Assembly: GCA_014859615.1 (NCBI GenBank)
Contig: JACUTX010000031.1
Span: 1-18,894, forward strand
Direction: 5' to 3'
Length of the DNA: 18,894 nucleotides
DNA from: Desulfuromonadales bacterium
GTDB taxonomy: Bacteria > Desulfobacterota > Desulfuromonadia > Desulfuromonadales > UBA2294
Shown here: one piece after another, positions 7,404-15,082 of the stretch
How positions within the stretch are numbered: position 1 is the stretch's first letter
Layout: every line of letters starts with the position of its first letter
Translations under genes and position numbers: made by a program
The notes under the pieces: generated by a model
Database searches by the model: none
What the model saw: only the letters and a program-made list of their open reading frames with translations
Told to the model about the DNA's origin: nothing

Positions 7404-8581
7404 ACGATTTTTCGCCCGGCATACTGGTGGTTATCCCCCTCTATAATCACGCGGATACGGTTCGTGACGTGGTTGAAAGAGTTTTGCGGATCCACGATCA
7501 GGTGCTGGTGGTCGATGACGGGAGCAGTGATGCCGGGGCATCGGTACTGACCGGGCTTCCGGTCAGAATCATGCGTCAACCGTCGAACCGGGGGAAGGGA
7601 GAGGCGCTCCGCACCGCCCTGATCGAGGCGCAGCGGCTCGGATTCAGTCATATTGTGACCCTCGATGCCGATGGTCAGCATTTTCCGGAAGATCTGCCGG
7701 AATTTTTTGCGGCGATCAAGGCGGATCCGACCGGCATCGTCGTCGGCAAGCGGGATTTTGAACAGGCGTCGATTCCGGGTGCATCGCGTTTCGGGCGCAA
7801 CTTCTCTAACTTCTGGTTGCGGGTTCAGACCGGCAAATCATTGGGCGACAGCCAGAGCGGATTTCGCGCCTATCCGGTGAATATCGTGCTCGGTCTCCCT
7901 CTTTATGAAAAACATTATTCATTTGAGATCGAGGTTCTGGTCCGTGCCGCCTGGGCCGGTGTGCCGCTGCACGATGTCGATATCCAGGTCTATTATCCCG
8001 CGGCGCAGGAGCGAATTTCGCACTTTCGCGGCTTTATGGATAATTTCAGACTGACCATTTTAAATACGAAATTGACATTACGATCCGTCGCCCCCTGGCC
8101 GCATCGTAAATTGGTTCACGGCGGTGTGGTTGAACCCAAAATTACGATCATGCACCCCTTACGCTCTCTAAGGGCGTTGTTGACCGAAAATACAACGCCT
8201 TGGCAGCTGGCGATCGCCGGTGCCGTCGGCGTGTTTCTCGGGGCTTTGCCGATCATGGCGGCGCATACGATTGTTATTTTGCTGGTTGCCGGTTTTTTTC
8301 GCCTGAATAAAGTGGCCGCTGTCGGGGCGAGCCAGCTCTGTATGCCACCGCTGATCCCCGGTCTCTGTATCGAAGTCGGATACTTCATGCGCAACGGCAC
8401 TTTTTTAACGGAAATTTCGCTGGAGACCCTCGGTTACCAGGCTCTCGACCGGCTCTATGAGTGGCTGCTCGGATCGCTGATCGTTGGGCCGCTTTTGGCA
8501 ACGTTGGCGGCGCTGATCATCTATCTGGCGGCAGCAACAATCAGTCGTGAGATGAAACGGGTCGGTCATGTCTCCGATTGA
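7400..8581 (+). CDS. family 2 glycosyltransferase fused to a DUF2062 membrane domain
   Basis: The protein is 393 aa. Residues 7-230 are a GT-A fold resembling dolichyl-phosphate mannose synthase: VVIPLYN, VVDDGSS (37-43), a basic SNRGKGEALRTAL segment that helps bind the nucleotide sugar, and the metal-binding DADG at 89-92. QSGFRAYP and the SFEIE acceptor-side motif follow. From about 255 the protein becomes a DUF2062 domain with WQLAIAGAVGVFLGALPI and further membrane segments up to about 380. The active site faces the cytoplasm and probably transfers a sugar to a polyprenyl or lipid acceptor. The ATG overlaps the previous TGA, and the end overlaps the LpxL-like gene by 14 bases. Adjacent glycosyltransferase and acyltransferase functions also occur in aryl-polyene clusters, where they fit a glycolipid anchor. 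Confidence 0.88.
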   Translation: MNDFSPGILVVIPLYNHADTVRDVVERVLRIHDQVLVVDDGSSDAGASVLTGLPVRIMRQPSNRGKGEALRTALIEAQRLGFSHIVTLDADGQHFPEDLPEFFAAIKADPTGIVVGKRDFEQASIPGASRFGRNFSNFWLRVQTGKSLGDSQSGFRAYPVNIVLGLPLYEKHYSFEIEVLVRAAWAGVPLHDVDIQVYYPAAQERISHFRGFMDNFRLTILNTKLTLRSVAPWPHRKLVHGGVVEPKITIMHPLRSLRALLTENTTPWQLAIAGAVGVFLGALPIMAAHTIVILLVAGFFRLNKVAAVGASQLCMPPLIPGLCIEVGYFMRNGTFLTEISLETLGYQALDRLYEWLLGSLIVGPLLATLAALIIYLAAATISREMKRVGHVSD

Positions 8582-9509
8582 GCCGCATTCAACTCTCGCG
8601 CAACGTCAGGCGTGGACCAGTCGCAGTATCGGCTCGTCGTGGCAGCACCAGATTTTTTATCTACTGATCCGCCTTGGTGGACGCAGGGCGGCTTATCTGT
8701 TGCTCTATGCGGTGATTTTTTATTATACTCTGCTCCCGTCGGTACGACGTAAATGCAGCTACTACCTGCACCAACGATTTCCGGAGAGCAAAGCGTGGGG
8801 GCGGTTCTGGAACAGTTATCGGATGTCTTTGGGATTAGGGAAGGTTCTGATCGATCGAGCTCTGATCGGGATCCTCGGCCCGGAGCATGTCGAGGTAGAG
8901 CTGCATGGCAAGCAGGAGTTGCTCGATCTGGTCGCAGAGGGGAACGGGGTTATTCTCGTTAACGCTCATGTCGGTTGCTGGCAGGTGGCGGCGTCGGTTC
9001 TCGGCTTTGTTGAGACCCCGATCAACCTGTTGATGCAGCGCGAAGAGGGGGATATCGACCGGCATCATTTTGAGCATGCCGGGATCGACTCTCCTTACCG
9101 GATTATCGATCCGCGCGGTGATCTCGGCGGAGTTCTGGAGATGCTGCAGGCTCTCAAGCGCGGTGAAATTGTGTCGGTGATGGGAGATCGCATGCTCGGT
9201 GATGATCGCAACGGCGTCGATGTCGATTTTATGGGGGGGGTCGTCACCTTGCCGTTCAGTCCCTACAAACTCGCGTCGGTAACCGGTGCACCGATCATGG
9301 TTCTCTTCTCTTACAAGGTCGGGCCAAAGAGTTATGCGCTGAAGATCTATCAGACCATGCATATTCCGGGGGGGTTGGGCCGGAGGAAAGAAAAATTTAC
9401 CCCCTATGTGCGGGAGTTTGCGCAGAGACTCGAAGGGTTTTGTCGCGAGCATCCGTTTCAATTTTTTAATTTTTTTGATATGTGGAACAATCGTGTATCG
9501 AAAGAGTGA
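8568..9509 (+). CDS. LpxL/HtrB-type lysophospholipid acyltransferase family protein
   Basis: The protein is 313 aa, the usual size for LpxL-like acyltransferases. A hydrophobic N-terminal segment (YLLLYAVIFYYTLLP, 43-57) anchors it in the inner membrane. The conserved block NAHVGCWQVA (132-141) is where the family has H-x4-(D/E). Here His134 is followed by Gln139 rather than the acid. MGDRML, the FMGG...LPFSPYKLA block and APIMVLFSYKVG are further family motifs. It should transfer an acyl chain, perhaps the product of this cluster, from ACP or CoA to a sugar or glycerolipid. The Gln may reflect altered catalysis. The start lies inside the glycosyltransferase gene with only a weak ribosome site, which implies coupling. 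It ends module B; 227 bp without a gene follow. Confidence 0.85.
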   Translation: MSPIEPHSTLAQRQAWTSRSIGSSWQHQIFYLLIRLGGRRAAYLLLYAVIFYYTLLPSVRRKCSYYLHQRFPESKAWGRFWNSYRMSLGLGKVLIDRALIGILGPEHVEVELHGKQELLDLVAEGNGVILVNAHVGCWQVAASVLGFVETPINLLMQREEGDIDRHHFEHAGIDSPYRIIDPRGDLGGVLEMLQALKRGEIVSVMGDRMLGDDRNGVDVDFMGGVVTLPFSPYKLASVTGAPIMVLFSYKVGPKSYALKIYQTMHIPGGLGRRKEKFTPYVREFAQRLEGFCREHPFQFFNFFDMWNNRVSKE

Positions 9510-9559
9510 GGAAAAGACCAGAAGAGGCACAATCAATATTCAGCCCTTCTGTGAAATGG

Positions 9560-9644
9560 TGTCATCCCCGGGTTCTCTTATCGGGGATCCAGCTTTTTGA
9601 TATTTCAGGTCATGGATCTCCGATAGAATCGTTCGGGGAGGAGA
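9560..9644. repeat. inverted pair of REP-like palindromic elements
   Basis: The first copy (9560-9592) has the arms ATCCCCG (9564-9570) and CGGGGAT (9582-9588) inside TGTC...CCAG borders. The second copy (9611-9644) resembles its reverse complement: ATGGATCTCCGATA, then TTCGGGGAG. Each can form its own hairpin and the two can pair with each other. Head-to-head pairs of this kind are typical of dispersed REP/BIME-type repeats. The first copy is followed within 6 bases by five T (9594-9598), so it might act as a weak terminator for module B. Confidence 0.6.
9564..9598 (+). terminator. possible weak intrinsic terminator after the acyltransferase gene
   Basis: A seven-pair GC-rich stem (ATCCCCG/CGGGGAT) with an 11-base loop is followed by CCAGC and then TTTTT. 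The U-tract is short and 5 bases from the stem, so termination would be partial at best. The stem is part of a repeat element. Confidence 0.3.
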
Positions 9645-9736
9645 GATTTTTCTCTTGATCTGATGCTGCTGAATGGCTACCAATAATTAAACGTAACCGA
9701 TCTGACGGTACGATTCATAAGTGAGGAGTCACAATA

Positions 9737-9988
9737 ATGAATGTAAAAGAGAAACTCAAGCGGGTCTTGATTGAAGATTTGAATCTGGAAGATCTGGACC
9801 CGGAAGAGATTACAGACGATATGGCGCTTTTTGATGAGGGGCTCGGTCTCGATTCTCTCGATGCTGTTGAGTTGGTTGTTATCGTGCAAAAGCATTTCGG
9901 CGTCGAAATCAAGGATATGGTCGAGAGCCGTCCCGCCTTTCAGTCGATCAACACACTGGCGAAATTTATCGAGGAGCGGATGTCCTGA
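9737..9988 (+). CDS. acyl carrier protein (first copy)
   Basis: The protein is 83 aa, acidic, and predicted as a four-helix bundle. The phosphopantetheine attachment site is Ser40 in GLGLDSLDAVELVV. It would carry growing chains as thioesters for the KS encoded immediately after it. The ATG has GAGGAG 8 bases upstream, and the stop overlaps the next ATG. The core LDSLDAVELVV is shared with the second ACP of this locus, at 16444-16716. The two may serve different stages, for example elongation versus transfer or export. Confidence 0.96.
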   Translation: MNVKEKLKRVLIEDLNLEDLDPEEITDDMALFDEGLGLDSLDAVELVVIVQKHFGVEIKDMVESRPAFQSINTLAKFIEERMS

Positions 9989-11181
9989 TGCCTCGCTTTG
10001 CACCGACCGCCATAACCGGTCTCGGCTCTCTGAGCGGCGCCGGTTTAACGCTCCCTGAGTCGATGGAGAGTATGTTTCGTGGCGAACGGCATCCCCATCC
10101 GCCGACCCGTTTTTCGACCGATCATCCGGTCAGTTATCTGGTACTGGAGCTGCGCGACAGCTTCAAGCTCCCTCTCGATGAATCAGAAAATATCTATTCC
10201 AGGACCTGTCAGCTGGCGTTTGTCGCGGCGCTGGAAGCGTTGACTCAGGCTGGCTGGGATAGCGAGACGCTGCGCGGCAAGCGGGTCGGAGTCTGCATCG
10301 GGACGACGGTCGGCTGTGCTCTGAATTCTGATGATTTTTACCGCGCCTACAAAGAGGGGAGTCACCCCGATATCAGGATCATGCAGCGGTTTATGCGGAG
10401 CAATCCGGCGGCGGTGATCGCCCGGCAGCTCAGGCTGGACGGCCCGGTGCAGTCTGTGGTCAATGCCTGTTCGTCAGGGACCGATGCGATCGGCATCGGC
10501 GCATCCTGGCTGCGGGCCGACGCTTGCGATATCGTCATTGCCGGGGGGGCTGATGAGCTGCTGCGGTTGACTTATTCTGGTTTTAGCTCCCTGATGATTA
10601 CCGATTCGCAGCCGTGCCGACCGTTTGATGTGAGTCGCAAAGGTCTTAATCTTGGTGAAGGGGCTGGCCTTTTGGTCCTCGAAAGCGAGGCCGTCCGTGG
10701 GGAAAAAGAGCTGCTTGGCACGGTTTTGGGGTACGGATCAGCCTGCGACGCCTATCATCTGACCGCGCCGCACCCGGACGGGGTGGGGCTGAAGCTGGCG
10801 TTGAACGAGGCGTTCACTGCGGCTGGCGTGACGCCGGCCGATATTGCCTTCGTCAATGCGCATGGGACCGGCACCCCGGACAATGATCGGGTGGAAGGGC
10901 GCGTGTTGAGTGAAGTTCTGCCGGGAGTCCCGTTTCTTTCGACCAAAGGGTATACCGGCCACACGCTCGGCGCAGCCGGCGGGATTGAAGCGGCTTTTAC
11001 CGTCGCTTTTTTGCAGCGTGGAGAGATTCCGGCGAATATCGGTTTTACCGACCCGGATCCCGAACTTCTTTCCACCCCCGTGACGGGTAACACCGTGATC
11101 GATGGGACGATCGCCCTGTCTGAATCGCTGGCGTTCGGCGGTAATAACGCTGTGCTGATTTTCGGCAAAGGAGACCATTGA
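9988..11181 (+). CDS. beta-ketoacyl-ACP synthase (second copy), catalytically intact
   Basis: The protein is 397 aa, KAS I/II type. Cys161 lies in VVNACSSGTDAI, His292 in NAHGTGTPDND, Lys320 in STKGYTG, and His325 in GHTLGAAGG. PFDVSRKGLNLGEGAG (212-227) and SLAFGGNNAVLIF near the end complete the signature. The ATG overlaps the ACP stop, with GAGGAG 11 bases before. It condenses ACP-bound chains with malonyl-ACP. It is followed after one base by a KS-like protein lacking the nucleophile, so this is the second KS/CLF-type pair of the locus. It is clearly diverged from the KS at 1336-2463, notably in the N-terminal third, so the two pairs probably do different elongations. Confidence 0.96.
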   Translation: MPRFAPTAITGLGSLSGAGLTLPESMESMFRGERHPHPPTRFSTDHPVSYLVLELRDSFKLPLDESENIYSRTCQLAFVAALEALTQAGWDSETLRGKRVGVCIGTTVGCALNSDDFYRAYKEGSHPDIRIMQRFMRSNPAAVIARQLRLDGPVQSVVNACSSGTDAIGIGASWLRADACDIVIAGGADELLRLTYSGFSSLMITDSQPCRPFDVSRKGLNLGEGAGLLVLESEAVRGEKELLGTVLGYGSACDAYHLTAPHPDGVGLKLALNEAFTAAGVTPADIAFVNAHGTGTPDNDRVEGRVLSEVLPGVPFLSTKGYTGHTLGAAGGIEAAFTVAFLQRGEIPANIGFTDPDPELLSTPVTGNTVIDGTIALSESLAFGGNNAVLIFGKGDH

Positions 11182-11182
11182 T

Positions 11183-12259
11183 ATGCGTATTGGGATCCAG
11201 GGGGTCGGTTTGACCGGCGGGTTCGGTTCAGGGGTCGACTCTTTGCAGGCGGCTCTGCAGTCCGGAAAGGTTGTGACGCAACAAAGAGAGGCGCTGCATA
11301 ACGGCGAGGTCGACATTTATCCTGCTTATCTGGCGAGTCTCGATCGACTGGAAGAATTTATTCCGAAGCGGGCGCTCCGGCGGATTGATCACTGTTCGCG
11401 AATGACCCTGCTTGCCGCCCACCTGGCGCTCCAGGACGCCGGGATGCCGGAGAGTGAGCGTTCCCGGATCGGTGTGATCATCGCCTCCGGTTACGGACCG
11501 TTGCAGACAACCTGCGATTTTCTCGACTCTTATCTCGACTTTGGCTACGCCTGCAGTTCACCGACGCATTTTTCCAACTCGGTTCATAATGCGGCCGCGG
11601 CCCATCTGTCGATGCAGCTTAAAACGACCGCCCCGAGCCTCACTGTCACCCAGTTTGAGATGTCGGTCCCGTCGGCGTTGCTGACGGCGCAGCAGTGGCT
11701 GATCGAGGGGCGGGTCGATCGGCTCCTGTTCGGAGCGGTTGACGAACAGTGTGAGGTGTTGCGTTACTGTCGTCGGCAGTTCTTTGCCGCCGGCGAGCAG
11801 GGGCCGTTGCAGCCGCTGGCGTTTTCTACCCAGAGCGCAGTGGTCGGCGAGGGGGCGGTCTTCTTGCTTTTGACCCGCGACGAGGTTGCCGCTTACGGTC
11901 ATATCGATGAGGTGCGACTCGGAAATCATTCCGTCGCCCCGCTTTCTCTGTCAGATGACGATCTGCTGATCCTCGGTGCGGATGGACATAAAGAGTGTGG
12001 CCGCTGGTACACGCAGGCGGCCCGGGGGCATGAGGTTGCCGCTTATGCACCGTTTTACGGCAGCTTTCCGGCTGCGGCGGGGTTTGATCTGGCGGTTGCG
12101 GCTCTCTCTTTGCGGGATAATCGACTCTACCCCGGTTTGGCATCGACCGGTGCGTCGACCTTGACTGCGGCGACACCGGGTGAACTGAACGGGAGAAAAC
12201 TCGCCTGTCTTAAATTTGGTTCGGCTGGAGAATACGGTTTGACACGGATGTCACGGTAA
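11183..12259 (+). CDS. ketosynthase-like protein without catalytic residues (CLF-like)
   Basis: The protein is 358 aa with a full-length but degenerate KS fold. RIGVIIASGYGPL (95-107) and SPTHFSNSVHNAAAA (126-140) match the short KS-like family of aryl-polyene-type loci. The site of the nucleophile reads TVTQFEMSVPSALLTA, with Phe/Gln in place of Cys. The HGTGT region is replaced by GADGHKECGRW, and the second His motif by YGSFPAAAGFD. All three catalytic residues are therefore lost. AAAGGAGA sits 8 bases before the ATG, one base after the KS stop. It probably forms a heterodimer with the upstream KS and sets chain length. Unlike the half-size partner at 2463-3173, it retains a C-terminal half. 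Confidence 0.8.
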   Translation: MRIGIQGVGLTGGFGSGVDSLQAALQSGKVVTQQREALHNGEVDIYPAYLASLDRLEEFIPKRALRRIDHCSRMTLLAAHLALQDAGMPESERSRIGVIIASGYGPLQTTCDFLDSYLDFGYACSSPTHFSNSVHNAAAAHLSMQLKTTAPSLTVTQFEMSVPSALLTAQQWLIEGRVDRLLFGAVDEQCEVLRYCRRQFFAAGEQGPLQPLAFSTQSAVVGEGAVFLLLTRDEVAAYGHIDEVRLGNHSVAPLSLSDDDLLILGADGHKECGRWYTQAARGHEVAAYAPFYGSFPAAAGFDLAVAALSLRDNRLYPGLASTGASTLTAATPGELNGRKLACLKFGSAGEYGLTRMSR

Positions 12260-12260
12260 A

Positions 12261-12845
12261 ATGATGCTGAAATCCGTCGGGCGCGCAGCGCTTCTGGTCT
12301 CTTTTCTGTTTGGAGCGTCCTGGCCGGTTTATGCCGAACCGGCTGCCGCAGAGCGTGAGACCTACGCCCCGGCACGTTACGGTTTTGCCCTGCTCACAGG
12401 GTCGGCCTACGATCCCGATCTGATCGGACTGGTGCTGCTGCAGGGGCAGCTGCTGCTCGATTATGAACAGATTTTCTGGCATCGGGCTCCCGACGATATG
12501 AAAATAAAATTTGAGCTCAATGCCGGTTTGACACTGGACGGCCGCGAGCGGGGAGTGCTCTCGGTCAATATGATGGCGTTGCGCTATTATGAGCGTTATG
12601 CTCTGGCTGGCGCTACACCGTTTGTTGAAGCCGGCATCGGCCTGATCTATACCGATTTCAGAGTTGATGGCCAGGGGCTTCGTTTTAATTTTAATCCTCA
12701 GGTCGGATTCGGGTTTGAATGTCCGTTGTCGTCCGGCGGCGCGCTGACCACCGCCTTGCGGCTGCATCATCTATCGAACAGCAGTTTTTATAAAGAGAAT
12801 CGTGGGGTGAACTCGGCCCTTTTACTGATCGGATATCTGTTCTGA
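12261..12845 (+). CDS. PagL-like outer-membrane acyloxyacyl hydrolase family protein
   Basis: The protein is 194 aa. A signal peptide is clear: KSVGR, a hydrophobic stretch AALLVSFLFGASWPV, and a VYA|EP cleavage site after residue 25. The rest alternates amphipathic strands, as expected for an eight-stranded outer-membrane barrel, and ends in the aromatic LLLIGYLF typical of barrel proteins. LRLHHLSNSSF holds the HxSN motif of PagL lipid A 3-O-deacylases (His170, Ser172). The third PagL residue, a Glu twelve positions after the Ser, is Asn184 here, although Glu179 lies nearby. It may deacylate a lipid or act as a non-enzymatic barrel. The ribosome site is weak; ATG 12264 is an alternative start. 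It follows the KS-like gene by one base. Confidence 0.72.
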   Translation: MMLKSVGRAALLVSFLFGASWPVYAEPAAAERETYAPARYGFALLTGSAYDPDLIGLVLLQGQLLLDYEQIFWHRAPDDMKIKFELNAGLTLDGRERGVLSVNMMALRYYERYALAGATPFVEAGIGLIYTDFRVDGQGLRFNFNPQVGFGFECPLSSGGALTTALRLHHLSNSSFYKENRGVNSALLLIGYLF

Positions 12846-12848
12846 GCT

Positions 12849-13289
12849 ATGAAAAAAGAAGATGTTCCACAACAAGGTGGCCTGAACGCCGGTGCCCGCG
12901 AAGTCAGTTACGCTGTCGACAGTAACGGCCGGTATATTCTCGAATCGTCTGTCGGCTGGGAGGCGAAGAATATCGCCCTGAGCCAGGCTTGGGAAGAGAT
13001 TGTCGATCAGTTGCGCGACGTGATTGCCGCGATCAAGGCCGGAAAAAAGAGCCCGCTCGCTTACTATATGGTGAAAAGCCAGATGGATCCGGCGCTCCTT
13101 GCCCAGTACTGCGGGATCGCCCGCTGGCGGGTGAAGCGGCATCTGAAACCGGCGGTATTTGCCAAACTCAGCGACAGCGATTTAACCCCCTATGCCGAAC
13201 TCCTTGGGGTCAGCGTCGAGAGACTGCGCACGGTGCCGGATGAGCCCCCTTTGACTGAATTCGATCATTCAGAGAAAGAGAATTCGTGA
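12849..13289 (+). CDS. small protein with XRE-like helix-turn-helix region
   Basis: The protein is 146 aa with no signal peptide. Residues 1-65 are polar with a helical IALSQAWEEIVDQLRDVIAAI stretch. Residues 68-130 (SPLAYYMVKSQMD, LLAQYCGIARWRVKRHL, YAELLGVSVERL) resemble a Cro/CI-type HTH: a helix, a Gly-containing turn, a basic recognition-like helix, then a supporting helix. It might regulate the locus. The fold could also be used for protein contacts, since the gene sits inside the operon between the PagL-like and BtrH-like genes and its stop overlaps the next start. I do not recognise a named family. Confidence 0.6.
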   Translation: MKKEDVPQQGGLNAGAREVSYAVDSNGRYILESSVGWEAKNIALSQAWEEIVDQLRDVIAAIKAGKKSPLAYYMVKSQMDPALLAQYCGIARWRVKRHLKPAVFAKLSDSDLTPYAELLGVSVERLRTVPDEPPLTEFDHSEKENS

Positions 13290-14290
13290 AAATCGATTTT
13301 CCCCATCGTCAGTTCGCCCATTGTGAAAGCGGCGTAACGGCCAATCTGTTTAATTATCATGGTCTCCCCTGTTCCGAAGCGATGGCTTTCGGGATCGGTG
13401 CCGGACTGTTCTTTGCTTACGCCCCGTTTATTAAAATAAATTTTCTCCCGCTTACAACTTACCGCACGGCCCCCGGATCGATCTTTAAAAAGACGACCAG
13501 ACGCCTCGGGATCAAGGTCGCGCGCCGAAAATACCGTGACCCGAAAGTCGCCGAAGCGGAGCTCGATCAACTTCTTCAATCCGGGCGTCCGGTCGGTGCG
13601 CAGACCGGCGTGTTCTGGCTGCCGTTTTTCCCCCCGGCGTACCGGTTTCATTTCAATGGCCACAATCTGATCGTCATCGGTAAAGAAGGGGATGACTATC
13701 TGATCAGCGATCCGATTTTTGAGGAGACGGTTCGTTGCTCCGCTGCGGATCTGCTCAAGGCCCGTTTTGCCAAGGGGGCGCTCGCTCCGAAAGGGAAGAT
13801 CTACTCTATTGAAAAAATGCCGGAGAGAGTCGATCTGCCAGAGGCGATTGAAGCGGGGATTCGCGAAGTCTGCCGGACGATGTTGAAAACCCCCTTGCCG
13901 ATGGTCGGCGTGCGCGGTATCCGACTCCTGGCCAGACAGCTGGCTAAATGGCCCGAAAAGCTAGGTGAAAAGCAGACGATTTTGCATCTTGGCCATGTCA
14001 TTCGGATGCAGGAGGAGATCGGCACCGGTGGCGGCGGCTTTCGATTTATCTATGCCGCTTTTTTGCAGGAGGCCGCCGAAGTTTTGCAGAACGATAAGCT
14101 GATTGGTCTGTCGCAGCGTTGTACCGAGGTGGGGGATCTGTGGCGTGATTTTGCCCTCACCGCCTCAAGGGTCTGCAAGGGACGGGAGACAGTGCAGGAT
14201 TCATTCGACGGCCTGGCGGCTCAACTTTATCAATGCGCGGATCGTGAAGAAGCGCTGTTTACCGATCTGCGCGCGGCGATTGGCCGCTGA
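13286..14290 (+). CDS. BtrH-type acyl-ACP acyltransferase (BtrH_N plus DUF4872-like)
   Basis: The protein is 334 aa with a GTG start overlapping the previous stop. The N-terminal part matches the BtrH_N family, a papain-like fold: HCESGVTANLFNYHG with Cys13, SEAMAFGIGAGLFFAY, then NGHNLIVIG with His126 and ISDP with Asp142, which together give a plausible Cys-His-Asp triad. Residues from about 170 are helical and fit the DUF4872-type tail. In butirosin biosynthesis BtrH moves an acyl group from the ACP BtrI to an aminoglycoside amine. By analogy this enzyme would move the finished chain from an ACP to an amine or sugar acceptor before export. Its neighbours, an ABC exporter and a dedicated ACP, fit that role. 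Substrate and acceptor are inference. Confidence 0.75.
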   Translation: MKIDFPHRQFAHCESGVTANLFNYHGLPCSEAMAFGIGAGLFFAYAPFIKINFLPLTTYRTAPGSIFKKTTRRLGIKVARRKYRDPKVAEAELDQLLQSGRPVGAQTGVFWLPFFPPAYRFHFNGHNLIVIGKEGDDYLISDPIFEETVRCSAADLLKARFAKGALAPKGKIYSIEKMPERVDLPEAIEAGIREVCRTMLKTPLPMVGVRGIRLLARQLAKWPEKLGEKQTILHLGHVIRMQEEIGTGGGGFRFIYAAFLQEAAEVLQNDKLIGLSQRCTEVGDLWRDFALTASRVCKGRETVQDSFDGLAAQLYQCADREEALFTDLRAAIGR

Positions 14291-14310
14291 AGCCAACATT
14301 GCGAGAGATA

Positions 14311-15072
14311 ATGAGCTCACCCGATACAGTTAACGCCCTTTGTCTAAAGGGCTTGGTCAAAATCTACCCCGACGCCGATCGCCCGGCCGTCGACGGGCTG
14401 ACGCTGAATGTTGCGCGCGGCACTATTTTTGGCCTCCTCGGTCCGAATGGAGCGGGGAAGACCACGGCGATTTCGATCCTCTGCACCCTTTTGCGGCCAA
14501 CCTCCGGCACAGTGACGGTTCTTGGTCACGACGTTGTTCAGCAGGCGGATCAGATCCGCCGGCTGATCGGTCTGGTCCCGCAGGAGATCGCCCTCTACCC
14601 GAGCCTCACCGCCCGCGAAAATCTGCGCTATTTTGCGCGAATTCAGCGTATTTCCGGAAAAAGGATTGAAGAACGGGTGGCGCAATGTCTCGATCTGGTC
14701 GGTCTGGGCGATTGTGCCGATCGGCGCATCGCGACCTATTCAGGGGGGATGAAGCGTCGTGCAAACCTTGCGGTCGGGGTGTTGCACGAACCGGCGATTC
14801 TTTTTCTCGATGAGCCGACCGTCGGCATCGATGCCCAATCGCGCAATCTGATTCTGGAGCGGCTCGCCGAGTTGAATTGTGCCGGAATGACGCTGATCTA
14901 CACCACACACTACATGGAAGAAGCGCAGCAGCTCTGCGACGAAATAGCGATTATCGATTCCGGCAAGGTCCTTGCTCAGGGGCGTCCCGAACAGCTGGTC
15001 GATGACGCCGCCGATTGCGCAAATCTCGAAGAGCTCTTTTTGGCCTTGACCGGAAAAACCTTGCGCGATTAG
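14311..15072 (+). CDS. ABC transporter ATP-binding protein (ABC-2/DrrA-like exporter)
   Basis: The protein is 253 aa from ATG 14311, which is preferred over the in-frame TTG 14299 because GAGAGA lies just upstream. Walker A is GPNGAGKTT (44-52), the Q-loop Gln is Q90 (VPQE), the signature is YSGGMKRR (142-149), and Walker B is ILFLDEPT (162-169) with the catalytic Glu167. The switch His is H199 (YTTHYMEE). It powers export together with the permease that starts 10 bases after its stop. Families of this shape (drug and polysaccharide exporters) pair with ABC-2 permeases. Within this operon the cargo is probably the lipid or its precursor. Confidence 0.95.
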   Translation: MSSPDTVNALCLKGLVKIYPDADRPAVDGLTLNVARGTIFGLLGPNGAGKTTAISILCTLLRPTSGTVTVLGHDVVQQADQIRRLIGLVPQEIALYPSLTARENLRYFARIQRISGKRIEERVAQCLDLVGLGDCADRRIATYSGGMKRRANLAVGVLHEPAILFLDEPTVGIDAQSRNLILERLAELNCAGMTLIYTTHYMEEAQQLCDEIAIIDSGKVLAQGRPEQLVDDAADCANLEELFLALTGKTLRD

Positions 15073-15082
15073 AGAAACGATC

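Larger units (their letters stand above)
9510..9736 (+). other. intergenic gap carrying palindromic repeats ahead of the ACP gene
   Basis: No gene is evident. The gap holds two REP-like palindromes (listed separately) and a short AT-rich leader (CAATAATTAAACG, about 9680-9692). GAGGAG at 9723-9728, 8 bases before the ACP ATG, is a good ribosome site. A weak promoter-like TTGATC (9655-9660) with AT-rich sequence downstream could start module C transcripts, but the -10 match is poor. The break suggests that the ACP/KS/transport genes can be expressed separately from the genes upstream. Confidence 0.5.
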
